A DNA stretch of 64,000 bases, from the NCBI RefSeq assembly GCF_014196495.1, contig NZ_JACIDT010000004.1, forward strand, positions 248,001-312,000. Direction: 5' to 3'. Below the pieces are notes generated by a model. The model had not been told where the DNA came from and made no database searches. It saw only the letters and a program-made list of their open reading frames with translations. A program made the translations under genes and the position numbers. Below are positions 1-8,642 of this stretch, one piece after another. Within the stretch, counting starts at the first letter, position 1, and each line of letters starts with the position of its first letter. This stretch comes from Sphingobium jiangsuense. GTDB lineage: Bacteria > Pseudomonadota > Alphaproteobacteria > Sphingomonadales > Sphingomonadaceae.

Positions 1-95
1 AGTTGTTCGTACCGGAGGACCGGGCCAGACGCCATGCGGTAATGGCCGTGGCGCATTATCTTGCCGATCATGTGAACTGGCCGCCCGGCGCCTAA
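1..95 (+). CDS. C-terminal end of an unidentified protein
   Basis: Partial gene entering from the left edge; the reading frame starts at base 3 and ends with TAA at 93-95. Only 30 residues are visible, ending in HYLADHVNWPPGA. The length and amphipathic look of the tail would fit the C-terminal helix of a LysR-type regulator, but this is a guess. It is convergent with the minus-strand SDR that ends at 110. Confidence 0.5.
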   Translation, partial: LFVPEDRARRHAVMAVAHYLADHVNWPPGA

Positions 96-109
96 TCCTG
101 CCCAGCCGG

Positions 110-1084
110 TCAGATTACCTGCTGACGCCGCGCGGCCTGCGCGACGGCGGTGAACTCGTCATAGACGGTCATCGGCTCATGATAATGGCTCATGTCGCCG
201 ATCCGGTCGAAATGGGCGGCGATGTCCTCGACCGAAGGCGGCGTCGGTCCCATCGGCGCGACCCAGCCATCGGCGGCGCAGATGCGCACCCGCGCATAGC
301 GGCCGCTGTTGGCGCTGTAGATGCCGTGCGTGGCCGTGCACCGCTCGCTCACCAGATAGACGGCCAGCGGCGTGTTGAAGGGCACGGTGACCCGGTCCGC
401 GCTGGCGGCATAATCCGCGCCCGCCACCGCCTGCGCAAAGGCCGGTATCTCCATGAAGCCGTCGTTCATCTCGTCGGCCAGCCGGGACTGGGCGGTGGGC
501 ATCAGCAGGTTGGAGGTGATGCCATAGGCCGATCCCTCGATCGCGACCACATGGCTCAGCCCCATCAGCCCGCCCTTGGCCGCCGCATAATTGGCCTGCC
601 ACGCATGGCCGAACATGGCGGAGGCGGAGCCGGTGAAGAGGAAGCGGCCATAGCCATTCCTCCGCATCGCCCGATAGGCGGGCTGGGCAACGTAGAAAGC
701 CCCTTTCAGATGCACGTCGATGATCGCGTCGATCTCTCCGTCCGACAGGTCCTCGAACCGGTTGTTGCGCAGGAAACCGGCATTGTTGATGCAGATATCC
801 ACCTTGCCGAACGCATCGAGCGCGGTCTGCACGATGCTTTCCCCGCCCGCGCGGGTCGAGACGCTGTCATGGCTGGCGACCGCCTCGCCGCCTTCGTCGC
901 GTATCTGCTGCACCACCAGATCGGCGGCGCTGTGCGAGGCGCCCTGCCCCGATCCGCTGCCGCCCAGATCGTTGACCACCACCCGTGCCCCCCGCCGCGC
1001 CAGTTCGAGCGCATAGTCCCTGCCCAGCCCGTTGCCCGCGCCGGTGACGATGGCGACCCGCCCGTCGAAACCGATATCCGTCAT
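110..1084 (-). CDS. SDR oxidoreductase of the (3R)-hydroxyacyl-CoA dehydrogenase (MFE-2) type, with C-terminal extension
   Basis: 324 residues. A classical NAD(P)-binding short-chain dehydrogenase: TGAGNGLG at 14-21, NNAG at 100-103, and the catalytic YxxxK as Tyr166/Lys170. The stretch VVVNDLGGSGSG after the second strand is typical of the hydroxyacyl-CoA dehydrogenase domain of peroxisomal multifunctional enzyme 2, so oxidation of a 3-hydroxyacyl-CoA is likely; the substrate is unknown. It is about 60-70 residues longer than a classical SDR. The tail (IYSANSGRYARVRI, then DGWVAP and a VEDIAAHF segment) recurs in the SDR at 49780. The start follows AGGGAGGA; the frame runs further upstream but lacks a better site. 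Last gene of a three-gene minus operon. Confidence 0.88.
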   Translation of the reverse strand: MTDIGFDGRVAIVTGAGNGLGRDYALELARRGARVVVNDLGGSGSGQGASHSAADLVVQQIRDEGGEAVASHDSVSTRAGGESIVQTALDAFGKVDICINNAGFLRNNRFEDLSDGEIDAIIDVHLKGAFYVAQPAYRAMRRNGYGRFLFTGSASAMFGHAWQANYAAAKGGLMGLSHVVAIEGSAYGITSNLLMPTAQSRLADEMNDGFMEIPAFAQAVAGADYAASADRVTVPFNTPLAVYLVSERCTATHGIYSANSGRYARVRICAADGWVAPMGPTPPSVEDIAAHFDRIGDMSHYHEPMTVYDEFTAVAQAARRQQVI

Positions 1085-1134
1085 ATGCCTGTCCTCCCTG
1101 AAAACCCAAATCCCTGCGAAAAGCCCCTGAGGCC

Positions 1135-1926
1135 CTAATTGATGCTCTGCACCTGCCCGCCATCGACCCTGACATTCGCCCCGGTCATGTAACCGGAGGC
1201 GGGGCTGGCGATCATGCAGGCGATATGGGCGATCTCCTCCACCCGTCCCGCCCGGCCGACGGCGACGGGCGTGATCTCCCGCGCCATGCGCCGCTCCGCC
1301 TCCTCCAGCGATATGTCGCCCCAGCCCAGCGTGTGGCGAGCGCCCGTGAGCCATGCCGCGACCGCAGGCGTCAGCACCATGCCGGGGCTGATGCTGTTGG
1401 CGGTGACGCCGCAGGGGCCGAGCGCCTTCGCCAGGCTGACCGTCATGTTGAGCATCGCCGCCTTGGCCGCGCCGTAATCGGGGCCGAGCGCGATCGGCTG
1501 CGTCGCGGCGGCGCTGGCGATGTTGATGATGCGGCCCCAGCCCGCCTGCTTCATCGCGGGCAGCAGGCGGCGGATCATCCGCGCGGCGGCGATGACGTTC
1601 AGCTGGTAGGTGCCGATCCAGCCCGCCTCGTCCACCTCGGTCCAGCCCATCGCCGATGTGCCGGCGGCCCCGCCCGCATTGTTGACCAATATGTCGACCG
1701 CGCCCGCCGCTTGCGCCACCGCGTCCGCGCCGGCATCGGTCGCCAGATCGCCGATGGCCACGCCCGTCGCGCCGATTTCCCGCGCGACGGCCTCGCTGCG
1801 CGCGCGGTCGCGCCCGTGCACGATCACCGCGCAGCCTTCGGCGGCGAGCATCCGGGCGATGCCTTCGCCGATGCCCGAACTGCTCCCCGTCACCAGCGCC
1901 CTTTTGCCCGCAAGCTTCAGATCCAT
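1135..1926 (-). CDS. SDR family oxidoreductase
   Basis: 263 residues with a complete classical SDR core: TGSSSGIG at 13-20, NNAG at 82-85, catalytic Tyr151/Lys155 in YGAAK, and the usual C-terminal VDGG. Likely an NAD(P)-dependent alcohol/ketone oxidoreductase, substrate unknown. It starts 4 bases after the stop of the EthD-like gene and is followed after 50 bases by the MFE-2-type SDR, so the three are probably co-transcribed. Confidence 0.88.
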   Translation of the reverse strand: MDLKLAGKRALVTGSSSGIGEGIARMLAAEGCAVIVHGRDRARSEAVAREIGATGVAIGDLATDAGADAVAQAAGAVDILVNNAGGAAGTSAMGWTEVDEAGWIGTYQLNVIAAARMIRRLLPAMKQAGWGRIINIASAAATQPIALGPDYGAAKAAMLNMTVSLAKALGPCGVTANSISPGMVLTPAVAAWLTGARHTLGWGDISLEEAERRMAREITPVAVGRAGRVEEIAHIACMIASPASGYMTGANVRVDGGQVQSIN

Positions 1927-1930
1927 CGCC

Positions 1931-2557
1931 CTATCCTTTCACCACATGCTCGATCGCCGTGATCGTCGCATGGCTGGCCACGAATTCCGCGACGTCCGCG
2001 ACGATCAGGTCGATATCCTCCTGGGAACGGAACAGCCCGTCCCGCAGCGCCGCCTCATCCGGGAAATGCAGATGCGCGATGCCGAACCACGGCGCGCTCC
2101 CCTCCCACGCGGGCGAGAGGCGGTCCTGGACATAGCGCTCCATGCCGACATGAACCGCATTGGCGAGCGGGATATGCTCCGACCAGTGGCGCTCCGCCTC
2201 GGCGCGGGGCAGGCTGGCGATCGCCTCTATGAAGGAAAGCTGGGAGAGGCCGGGCGTCACCCCCGGCGGCGGCGCACCCGACCCGTGCTTGCCCACCACC
2301 TCGTCGGAAATGCGGATATCGAGCCACGCCCCGGCCAGCGCCGCATCCGCGGCGACGAGAGCGGCGACGGGTTCCTCCGACCAGATTTCGATGACGGCAT
2401 CGCAGGGCGGCGCCGCGGCGGACACTGCGGGCGGCGCGACGGGCAGTTGCACCGCGATGCGCGAGGCATGCTCCGCCCACGGCCGGTCGCGCAGCAGCGC
2501 GGGCAACCCCGCGAGGAAAGCGGCATCGGGACTGTGCACCAATAGGACGGTCTTCAT
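1931..2557 (-). CDS. EthD-like (dimeric alpha/beta barrel) protein, two-domain
   Basis: 208 residues. The second half has the EthD look: GMERYVQDRL, then WFGIAHLHFPDEAAL and a closing EHVVKG. The first half also begins with a ferredoxin-like strand pattern (MKTVLLVHS), so this may be two tandem EthD-type domains. EthD-fold proteins often accompany oxygenase and degradation genes without a firm catalytic role. Good ribosome site GGGAGAG before the ATG. First gene of the operon 2557-110 and divergent from the SDR at 2797. Confidence 0.7.
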   Translation of the reverse strand: MKTVLLVHSPDAAFLAGLPALLRDRPWAEHASRIAVQLPVAPPAVSAAAPPCDAVIEIWSEEPVAALVAADAALAGAWLDIRISDEVVGKHGSGAPPPGVTPGLSQLSFIEAIASLPRAEAERHWSEHIPLANAVHVGMERYVQDRLSPAWEGSAPWFGIAHLHFPDEAALRDGLFRSQEDIDLIVADVAEFVASHATITAIEHVVKG

Positions 2558-2705
2558 CTACTCTCCCGGCGGATATGGCGGCGCGGACGGCGAAAGCCCC
2601 TATCGCTTCCTGCTCGCCCGCTCAGGGGCATATCTGTTTCCAAAGCCGGGCCGGTGACGCCAGCCTCCGCCCGCAAAGATCACAAACATGCTACCTGCGC
2701 CCCGC

Positions 2706-2723
2706 CCGGACGAAGGCGTCCGG
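2706..2723. promoter_or_regulatory. Perfect 7-4-7 inverted repeat in a divergent intergenic region
   Basis: CCGGACG-AAGG-CGTCCGG lies 73 bases upstream of the SDR start at 2797. It can be an operator or an RNA hairpin in the leader. The whole gap 2558-2796 has no gene. A poor match to the recurrent dyad (GATC-N8-GCTA) is at 2678-2693. Confidence 0.4.
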
Positions 2724-2796
2724 CGGATATTGCCCCCTGCTTCCGTCTCTGGAACGCTGGCGGCCGATCGGGAACCGGCAGCAGGAGGAGAGAAAT

Positions 2797-3615
2797 ATGG
2801 GCCAAAGAGACAAGCGCCGGCTGGAAGGCAAGGTCGCCGTCGTCATGGGCGCCACGCGTCAGGGCAATATGGGGCAGGCCATCGCCCGGCGCTTTCTGGA
2901 GGAAGGCGCGCGGGTCGTGGTATCGGGCCGGAACCGCGAGGGGCTGGACGCCTTCGCCCGCGAAAACGGCGCGCACGCCATCGCCTGCGACATCACCCGG
3001 CGGGCCGAGATAGAGGCGCTGGCGGAGGCGACGACGGCGCTGCACGGCGGCATCGACATCGCGGTCAACGCCGCCGCCATCGGCTTCCTCGCCCCGTTCG
3101 AGGAGGAAAGCGAGGAACAGATCGACTCCATGCTCTCGATCATCTTCAAGGGCGGCCTGTTCTTCCTGCAGGCGATGGTCGGCGCGATGAAACGGCAGGG
3201 CAATGGGAAGGGCGGATCCATCATCACCATTTCCTCCGCCGTGGCCGACATCATGTCGGAAAATCATTGCAGCTATATGGGCGCCAAGGCGGGGCTGAAC
3301 CACATGACCCGCTATGTCGCCTATGAATATGGCAAGCACGGCATCCGCGCCAACATCCTCTCCCCCGGCCTCACCGTCACGCCGATGCTGGGCGATTATA
3401 TGGCGCCCGGCATGGTCGAGGCCTATGCCCGCGAATATCCGCTCGGCCGCATCGGCACGGTCGAGGATATCGCCAACGCCGCGCTGTTCATGGCGAGCGA
3501 CGAATGCTTCATGACGGGCGAAACCTTCCATGTGACCGGCGGCCTCAGGCTGCGCCGCAACCCGACGACGGAGGAGATCATGGCGTCGATCGCCGCCCAT
3601 GCCCCATCGGACTGA
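2797..3615 (+). CDS. SDR family oxidoreductase with atypical glycine motif
   Basis: 272 residues. The nucleotide-binding loop reads GATRQGNMGQA (residues 18-28) instead of TGxxxGIG, which recalls the looser loop of divergent enoyl-reductase-like SDRs. NAAA (91-94) replaces NNAG. The catalytic pair Tyr160/Lys164 (YMGAK) is intact. Substrate unknown. The ATG is preceded by a strong GCAGGAGGAG. An ORF extends upstream to 2575, but that part is leader sequence. Followed by two more SDRs on the same strand. Confidence 0.85.
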   Translation: MGQRDKRRLEGKVAVVMGATRQGNMGQAIARRFLEEGARVVVSGRNREGLDAFARENGAHAIACDITRRAEIEALAEATTALHGGIDIAVNAAAIGFLAPFEEESEEQIDSMLSIIFKGGLFFLQAMVGAMKRQGNGKGGSIITISSAVADIMSENHCSYMGAKAGLNHMTRYVAYEYGKHGIRANILSPGLTVTPMLGDYMAPGMVEAYAREYPLGRIGTVEDIANAALFMASDECFMTGETFHVTGGLRLRRNPTTEEIMASIAAHAPSD

Positions 3616-3619
3616 ACCC

Positions 3620-3635
3620 CATCAGATTGGCGATG
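3620..3635. promoter_or_regulatory. CATCA-N6-CGATG dyad (regulon site 1)
   Basis: CATCAGATTGGCGATG, flanked by CC and AG. It lies just after the stop of the upstream SDR and 96 bases before the ATG at 3732, with a TTGACT 25 bases downstream. One of eight copies of the same dyad in this window. Confidence 0.7.
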
Positions 3636-3731
3636 AGTTGACCCGTCCGCCCGCGCCGCATTGACTTGCATCCGGCAGGTTCGGGATGGTCGGGCGGCGA
3701 GAGGCAGGACAACAGGCGAGGGAAGAACGGC

Positions 3732-4490
3732 ATGGCAGGCAGGCTGGAAGGAAAGACCGCGATCGTCACCGGCGGCGGTCAGGGCATAGGCGAGGGCATC
3801 GCCCGCGTTTTCGCGCAAGAGGGCGCGAGGGTGCTGATCACCGGCCGCACCGCGGACAAGCTGGCGGCGGTGGTCGACGGCATCGTCGCGGGCGGCGGAG
3901 AAGCGGCGTGGATCACCGGCACGGCGGGCGTCCGCGCCGACGCGCAGGCCGCCGTCGCCAAGGCTGTCGAGCTGTTCGGCGGGGTCGATATCCTCGTCAA
4001 CAACGCCCAGACCTCGCGCCCCGGCACCGCGTTCGAGGATCATGACGACGCCCTGTTCGACCTGACGCTGCAATCGGGGCTGTACGGCACTTTCCAGCAT
4101 ATGCAGGCGGCGCTGCCGCACATGAAGGGCAAGGGCGGATCGATCGTCAACATAGGATCGCGCGAAGGCATTTTCGGCGGCGTGGGCTTTGCCGCCTATG
4201 CGGCGACGAAAGAGGCCATTCGCGGCCTGTCGCGCACCGCCGCGCGGGAACTGGGCAAGTACAAGGTGCGCGTCAACGTCATCTGCCCCTCCGCGCTCAG
4301 CCCGATCGCCATCGATTATCTGGACAGCCACCCGGAGGAAGCCGAAATGTACCGCAAGGACATTGCCCTCGGCTATTTCGGCGATTGCGAGGCCGATGTC
4401 GCCCGCGCGGTGCTGTTCCTCGCCAGCGACGACAGCCAATATGTGACCGGCCAGACGATCAATGTCGATGGCGGTCTGGTGATGCTGTGA
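3732..4490 (+). CDS. SDR family oxidoreductase
   Basis: 252 residues, classical SDR: TGGGQGIG at 13-20, NNAQ at 90-93 (Gln in place of Gly), Tyr156/Lys160 in YAATK, C-terminal NVDGG. Likely an NAD(P)-dependent alcohol/ketone dehydrogenase. The start is set by GAGGGAAG eight bases upstream. The gap before it (3616-3731) carries regulon site 1, suggesting that transcription restarts here. Its last codons overlap the GTG start of the next SDR. Confidence 0.87.
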   Translation: MAGRLEGKTAIVTGGGQGIGEGIARVFAQEGARVLITGRTADKLAAVVDGIVAGGGEAAWITGTAGVRADAQAAVAKAVELFGGVDILVNNAQTSRPGTAFEDHDDALFDLTLQSGLYGTFQHMQAALPHMKGKGGSIVNIGSREGIFGGVGFAAYAATKEAIRGLSRTAARELGKYKVRVNVICPSALSPIAIDYLDSHPEEAEMYRKDIALGYFGDCEADVARAVLFLASDDSQYVTGQTINVDGGLVML

Positions 4491-5392
4491 GCGCCGCCCC
4501 GCCCGCCCTCGATCCGCCCGGCCCCGATTTCTCCGGCCGCACCGCCATCATCACCGGCGCGGGCAAGGGGCTGGGCAGCGCCTATGCCCGCTATCTGGCC
4601 GCACGGGGATGCGCGGTGGTCGTCGGCAATCGCCGGGCGGCGGACGGCGGTTCCCCGGCGCAGGCGGTGGTGGACGCGATCGTCGCGGCGGGCGGGCGGG
4701 CCGTGGCCCATGACGGCCCGGTCGAAACGGCGGCGTCGGCGATGGAGATGGTCGCCCTGGCCGAGCGACATTTCGGCCCGCCGGATATCTTCATCAGCAA
4801 TGCGGGCGTCCAGCACTGGCGCGACTTCGCCACGGTCACGCTGGAGGAGATGCGCAGCCTGCTGGAAATCAACCTGTGGGGCGTGATGCTGGGGCTGAAG
4901 GCGGTGTGGCCGGCGATGCTGGCGCGCGGCTATGGCCGCATCGTGCTGACCGGATCGAGCGCAGGGCTCTGGGGCCAGATGCAGTCGGCCGATTACGGCG
5001 CCTCCAAGGGGGCGATGGTCGGGCTGGCGCGCAGCCTCGCCCTGGACGTGCCGCCGGGCAAGGACATCAGGATCAACGTCCTCTGCCCCGCCGCCTATAC
5101 ACCACTGTCGGCAGGCAGCTTCGATCCCAAATGGGCGGACTACGCCTCGCCCGATCATGTCGCGCCGGTCGTCGGCTGGCTGTGCAGCCCCGGCTGCGAC
5201 ACGTCGGGCGGCATCTATCACAGCGGCGCGGGCCATATCCGCCGGGTGCAGATCGTCGAGGGCGCAGTGCACCATCTCTCCGAAGGGCCGGTCGATGCGG
5301 TGATGCGCGGCCTCGAAGCGCAGCCGGAATGGAACAGCTCCTTCGCGTCCGGCGCGGAGATCCTGCCGGAAATCGCCAAGGCGTCCTCCTGA
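4487..5392 (+). CDS. SDR family oxidoreductase with C-terminal extension
   Basis: 301 residues from a GTG that overlaps the preceding TGA (GTGA), so translation is probably coupled. TGAGKGLG at 23-30, SNAG at 104-107, Tyr170/Lys174 (YGASK). The C-terminal part GGIYHSGAGHIRRVQIVEG resembles the extension of the SDRs at 110 and 49780, which are of the MFE-2 hydroxyacyl-CoA dehydrogenase type. Substrate unknown. Last gene of the plus-strand SDR run. Confidence 0.86.
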   Translation: MSAAPPALDPPGPDFSGRTAIITGAGKGLGSAYARYLAARGCAVVVGNRRAADGGSPAQAVVDAIVAAGGRAVAHDGPVETAASAMEMVALAERHFGPPDIFISNAGVQHWRDFATVTLEEMRSLLEINLWGVMLGLKAVWPAMLARGYGRIVLTGSSAGLWGQMQSADYGASKGAMVGLARSLALDVPPGKDIRINVLCPAAYTPLSAGSFDPKWADYASPDHVAPVVGWLCSPGCDTSGGIYHSGAGHIRRVQIVEGAVHHLSEGPVDAVMRGLEAQPEWNSSFASGAEILPEIAKASS

Positions 5393-5414
5393 CCGGCGCG
5401 CGGGCGCGGAACGG

Positions 5415-5663
5415 TCAGCCGTCCGCTTCCCCGTCATCCTCGCCGGGGTGGACATTCTCGAACGGGCGCATGTCCGTCGCCAGCGCCATGATCCGGCGGC
5501 TTTCCTCGGCGGTGACGGGGCGGCCCTCGCTCACCATCGGGGTGCCGAGCGCGGGGTCGTGATGCACATTCTCATCGGGCCGGACGTCGGTGGCGACGGC
5601 CAATATCGTGCGGCTTTCGTCCTTGCTGATATCCGGGCTGATATCCTTCTCACGAGTGGGCAT
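5415..5663 (-). CDS. Small tandem-repeat protein of unknown function
   Basis: 82 residues, Asp/Glu rich, with no signal peptide, membrane segment or cysteine. Two copies of a 22-residue unit occupy residues 13-34 and 51-72, matching at 14 positions with consensus ESRxIxAxATDxRPxENVH. I do not recognise the family. The start is set by GGAGGAGG seven bases before ATG at 5663; the frame continues upstream to 5747 without a better site. It lies 58 bases downstream of the DMT transporter on the same strand, so they may share a transcript. The repeats could be a short metal-binding or protein-binding motif (Asp, Glu and His rich), which is speculation. Confidence 0.72.
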   Translation of the reverse strand: MPTREKDISPDISKDESRTILAVATDVRPDENVHHDPALGTPMVSEGRPVTAEESRRIMALATDMRPFENVHPGEDDGEADG

Positions 5664-5721
5664 GCGATCCTCCTCCGGTCGCTGTCGGCCGTCCTCTTCG
5701 CGGAACGGCGCTGCCCCCATG

Positions 5722-6627
5722 CTATTCCGGCTCCATCGCTCTGGCAAGGTCGCGGCGGCGGCCGTGCATCGTCACATAGAGCGCCGTCGCGATGATGACC
5801 GCGATGCCCGCATAGCTGTTGCCGGTCGGCAGCTCGCTGAACATCACATAGCCCAGCAGGGTCGTGAACAGGATGCGGACATAGTCGAGCGGCGCCATCA
5901 GCCCGGCCTCGCCCAGCGCCATGCCCCGGATATAGCAGGCCTGCGTCACCACCCCCAGCAGGCCCATCAGGCCGAGCAGCGCGGTATCCTCCAGCGTCGG
6001 CGTGCGCCAGCTCATCATCGCGAAGGGCGCGGTGAAGAGCCCGCCCAGCAGGGTGGACCAGGTGAGCAGCGCGAGGTCGCTATGGTCGCGCGTCATCGAC
6101 TTGACGCTGATGATCGACCAGGACACCAGCAGCGCCGCGAGCAGGCCCTGCGCCGCCGGCCAGCCGATCAGCGAATGCGGCGATCCGGGCGCGAGGATGA
6201 TCAGCACCCCGCCGAAGCCCGCGGCCGTCGCCAGCGCCTTGTGCCGGTCCATGCTTTCGCCCAGCAGCAGCGCGGCCAGCGGCACAAGGAACAGCGCGCG
6301 GGTGAAGGACAGCGCGTTCGCCTCGGCAAGGCCCAGCGCGTGGAAGCTGTTGAAGGCGAGGATGATCGAAACGCTGGTGGCGGCGCAGCGCGCCAGCATG
6401 ATCGCGGGGCGGCGCATGGTGAAGGCCATGCGCGGGCGGCGCAGGATGAAGGGCAGCAGGATGACGAAGCCCAGCCCCTGCCGCACCATGTTCTGCGTCG
6501 CGGAGGAATAATCGTCGCCCAGCAGCTTCACCAGCGCCATGGCGAGGCTGTAGGTAAGGCCGGACGCCAGCATCCACAGCGCGCCGCGCGCATTGTCGGG
6601 CTTGCGTCCCTGTTCGTCGCTGTTCAT
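5722..6627 (-). CDS. DMT-superfamily (EamA-type) transporter
   Basis: 301 residues with about ten hydrophobic segments in two five-helix halves, as in EamA/RhaT-type inner-membrane permeases. It begins with a hydrophilic MNSDEQGRKPDNARG, and the first helix holds MLASGLTYSLAMALVKLL. Known members export metabolites or amino-acid derivatives; the substrate here is unknown. The ribosome site is weak. Downstream lies the small tandem-repeat protein; upstream is a 90-base gap, then the SDR at 6718. Confidence 0.85.
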   Translation of the reverse strand: MNSDEQGRKPDNARGALWMLASGLTYSLAMALVKLLGDDYSSATQNMVRQGLGFVILLPFILRRPRMAFTMRRPAIMLARCAATSVSIILAFNSFHALGLAEANALSFTRALFLVPLAALLLGESMDRHKALATAAGFGGVLIILAPGSPHSLIGWPAAQGLLAALLVSWSIISVKSMTRDHSDLALLTWSTLLGGLFTAPFAMMSWRTPTLEDTALLGLMGLLGVVTQACYIRGMALGEAGLMAPLDYVRILFTTLLGYVMFSELPTGNSYAGIAVIIATALYVTMHGRRRDLARAMEPE

Positions 6628-6717
6628 CCGGGGGCGATACTGCCCGCGCGGCCAAACCGCAACAGGTCCCGGCCCGGTCGGCCCGCCGCCATGCCCGTCC
6701 CCGCCCGCAAAGGCCGG

Positions 6718-7536
6718 TCAGTCGCCCATGACGAAGGCATGACCGGCCAGCGGCCCGATGCCGGTGACGCCGCCGTCCACCGCCAGCTCCACGCCGTTGA
6801 TGAAGCGCGCCTCGTCGCTCGCGAGGAACAGCACCGCCTGCGCGACGTCCCACGCGTCGCCCTCTATCCCCAGCGGGCCGACCTTGCGCCGCGCCTCGCG
6901 CATGTCGGCGGGGATCTTGCCCATCGCATGGGGCGTCATCACATGGCCGGGCGCTACGGTGTTGGCGCGGATGCCCTGTCGCCCGTGGAGCACGCCGATC
7001 TCGCGCGCGAGCTGCGCCATCGCCGCCTTGGACGGGCCATAGGCCAGCGCGCCCATCGCCCGCATCCCGGCGAGCGAGGATATGTTGACGATCGCGCCGC
7101 CGCCGGTGCGGGCCATTTCCGGCACCGCATATTTGCTCATCAGCATCGCGCTGGTGAGGTTGGTCGCGAGGATGCGGTTCCATGTCTCCGGCGTCACCGC
7201 CTCCAGGCTGACCGGGTTGGAAATGCCGACATTGTTGACCAATATGTCGAGCCGCCCGAACCGCCCTACCGCCGCCGTCACCAGCGCGGCGCAATCCTCC
7301 GCCTGGGCGACGTCGCCCGCACAGGCGATGGCCTCGCCCCCGTCGGCGGCGATGCGGGCGGCGGTCGCCTGCGCGCGGGCCGCCTCCAGATCGGCGCAGA
7401 CCAGCTTTGCCCCCTCCCGCGCCATCAGCAGGGCGATCGCGCGGCCGATGCCGATCTCCTCCCCGTCCGCCCCCGCGCCGGTCACGATCGCAACCTTGCC
7501 GGAAAGGCGGCCGAGATAGCGGGAAGGTTCGGGCAT
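6718..7536 (-). CDS. SDR family oxidoreductase
   Basis: 272 residues. The glycine loop is extended: TGAGADGEEIGIG at 19-31, with insertion after the first Gly. NNVG at 101-104, catalytic Tyr166/Lys170 in YGPSK. The second of two close ATGs (7536) is chosen because AGGAG sits eight bases upstream of it; the ATG at 7542 would leave only two. Divergent from the AraC-type regulator at 7654, which may control it. Confidence 0.86.
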   Translation of the reverse strand: MPEPSRYLGRLSGKVAIVTGAGADGEEIGIGRAIALLMAREGAKLVCADLEAARAQATAARIAADGGEAIACAGDVAQAEDCAALVTAAVGRFGRLDILVNNVGISNPVSLEAVTPETWNRILATNLTSAMLMSKYAVPEMARTGGGAIVNISSLAGMRAMGALAYGPSKAAMAQLAREIGVLHGRQGIRANTVAPGHVMTPHAMGKIPADMREARRKVGPLGIEGDAWDVAQAVLFLASDEARFINGVELAVDGGVTGIGPLAGHAFVMGD

Positions 7537-7602
7537 GGGCATGTCTCCTGACGTCCGGCGATGGGAAGGAAGGGGCCGACTATCGGCCATCGGCGCGGCC
7601 GG

Positions 7603-7631
7603 TTGACAGGATGATTTTCGTCATTTATCGG
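7603..7631 (+). promoter_or_regulatory. Putative promoter of the AraC-type regulator, with embedded dyad
   Basis: TTGACA (7603-7608), 17 bases, then TATCGG (7626-7631), 22 bases before the ATG at 7654. The spacer holds GGATGATTTTCGTCA (7609-7623), nearly identical to the minus-strand sequence at 17052-17066 upstream of the PhyH gene, so it may be an operator shared by both promoters. Confidence 0.5.
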
Positions 7632-7653
7632 ACCATTTCAAGCAGATTTTCCC

Positions 7654-8640
7654 ATGTCCGATTTCGCCCTCGTCGCGCTGCCCGGCGCCTATCACAGCAG
7701 CGTCGGCGCGCTGGCCGACAGCTTCCTGCTCGCCCGCGACCGGGTCGAGCATATCTTCGCCGATATCGATCCCGTCCGCATGGAAACGGGCCTGCGCATC
7801 CTGTCGCAGGACGGCGGCCCGGTGGCGATGAGCAACGGCATCCGCCTCGATGTCGACGGGGCGCTGGATCCCCATGTCCCGCACGCGTTCGTCTGGCTGC
7901 CCGCCTTCCGCCTCGGCGGCGGGCCGGAGGCGCTGAAGCAGCGGATCGAAGCCAGCCGCCCGCTGCTGGCATGGCTGCGCGTACAGGCGGAGCAAGGCGC
8001 TATCATCGGCGCCAGCGGCGGCAGCGCGATGCTGCTCGCGGCCGCCGGGCTGACCGCCCATTGCGCCATCCCGGTCGCAAGGGCGCTCCGGCCGCTGATG
8101 CGCGCGCTGTTCCCCCGGCAGGCGCTGGAGGAGCGGCTGGCGCTGGTGGATCGCGGCGACCTGCTGCTGTCGAGCGGCCTCGGCTCCGACCTCGCGCTGA
8201 TCGTGCGGGTGATCGAACGCACGCTTTCCCCCGATATCGCGCGCTGGCTCGCCTCGATCATGGGGCTGGACAGCGTGGACGAGGAACTGGTCGCGAACGA
8301 CCCGCTGGTGGCGCAGGCGCAATTGTGGCTGGAGCAGAATTTCGCCCGGCAGGCGAATATCGCGCAGCTCGCGGCGCTGTTCTCCACCAGCCCGGCGACG
8401 CTGAACCGCCGCTTCCAGAAGGCGCTCGGTATGTCCCCGCGCGCCTATGTCCAGCATCTGCGCCTGCAGGCGGCGATCCGCATGCTCGAAAAGTCGGCCC
8501 GTTCGGTGGACCGGATCGCGCAGCTGGTCGGCTATTCGGACAGCCGCCTGTTCCGCGCGATGTTCCGCCAGCAGACCGGCATGACCGCGAGCCAGTGGCG
8601 CGAGGCCGCCCGGTCGAAAGGCGCCGCGCCCTCGCCCTGA
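7654..8640 (+). CDS. GlxA-like AraC-family transcriptional regulator
   Basis: 328 residues in two parts. Residues 1 to about 190 form a DJ-1/PfpI-type domain whose nucleophile-elbow position reads GASGGSAM, so the usual Cys is Ser and the domain probably senses rather than catalyses. The C-terminal third holds two helix-turn-helix units (IAQLAALFSTSPATLNRRF and IAQLVGYSDSRLFRAMF), the AraC DNA-binding domain. Likely controls neighbouring catabolic genes in response to a ligand. Divergent from the SDR at 6718 and convergent with the flavoprotein at 8643. Confidence 0.9.
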   Translation: MSDFALVALPGAYHSSVGALADSFLLARDRVEHIFADIDPVRMETGLRILSQDGGPVAMSNGIRLDVDGALDPHVPHAFVWLPAFRLGGGPEALKQRIEASRPLLAWLRVQAEQGAIIGASGGSAMLLAAAGLTAHCAIPVARALRPLMRALFPRQALEERLALVDRGDLLLSSGLGSDLALIVRVIERTLSPDIARWLASIMGLDSVDEELVANDPLVAQAQLWLEQNFARQANIAQLAALFSTSPATLNRRFQKALGMSPRAYVQHLRLQAAIRMLEKSARSVDRIAQLVGYSDSRLFRAMFRQQTGMTASQWREAARSKGAAPSP

Positions 8641-8642
8641 GG

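Noticed and set aside
3638-3666. TTGACC at 3638 with TTGACT 17 bases later as a -35/-10 pair
   Set aside because: The second hexamer is not a plausible -10 element. If a promoter is here, TTGACT is more likely its -35, although no good -10 follows.
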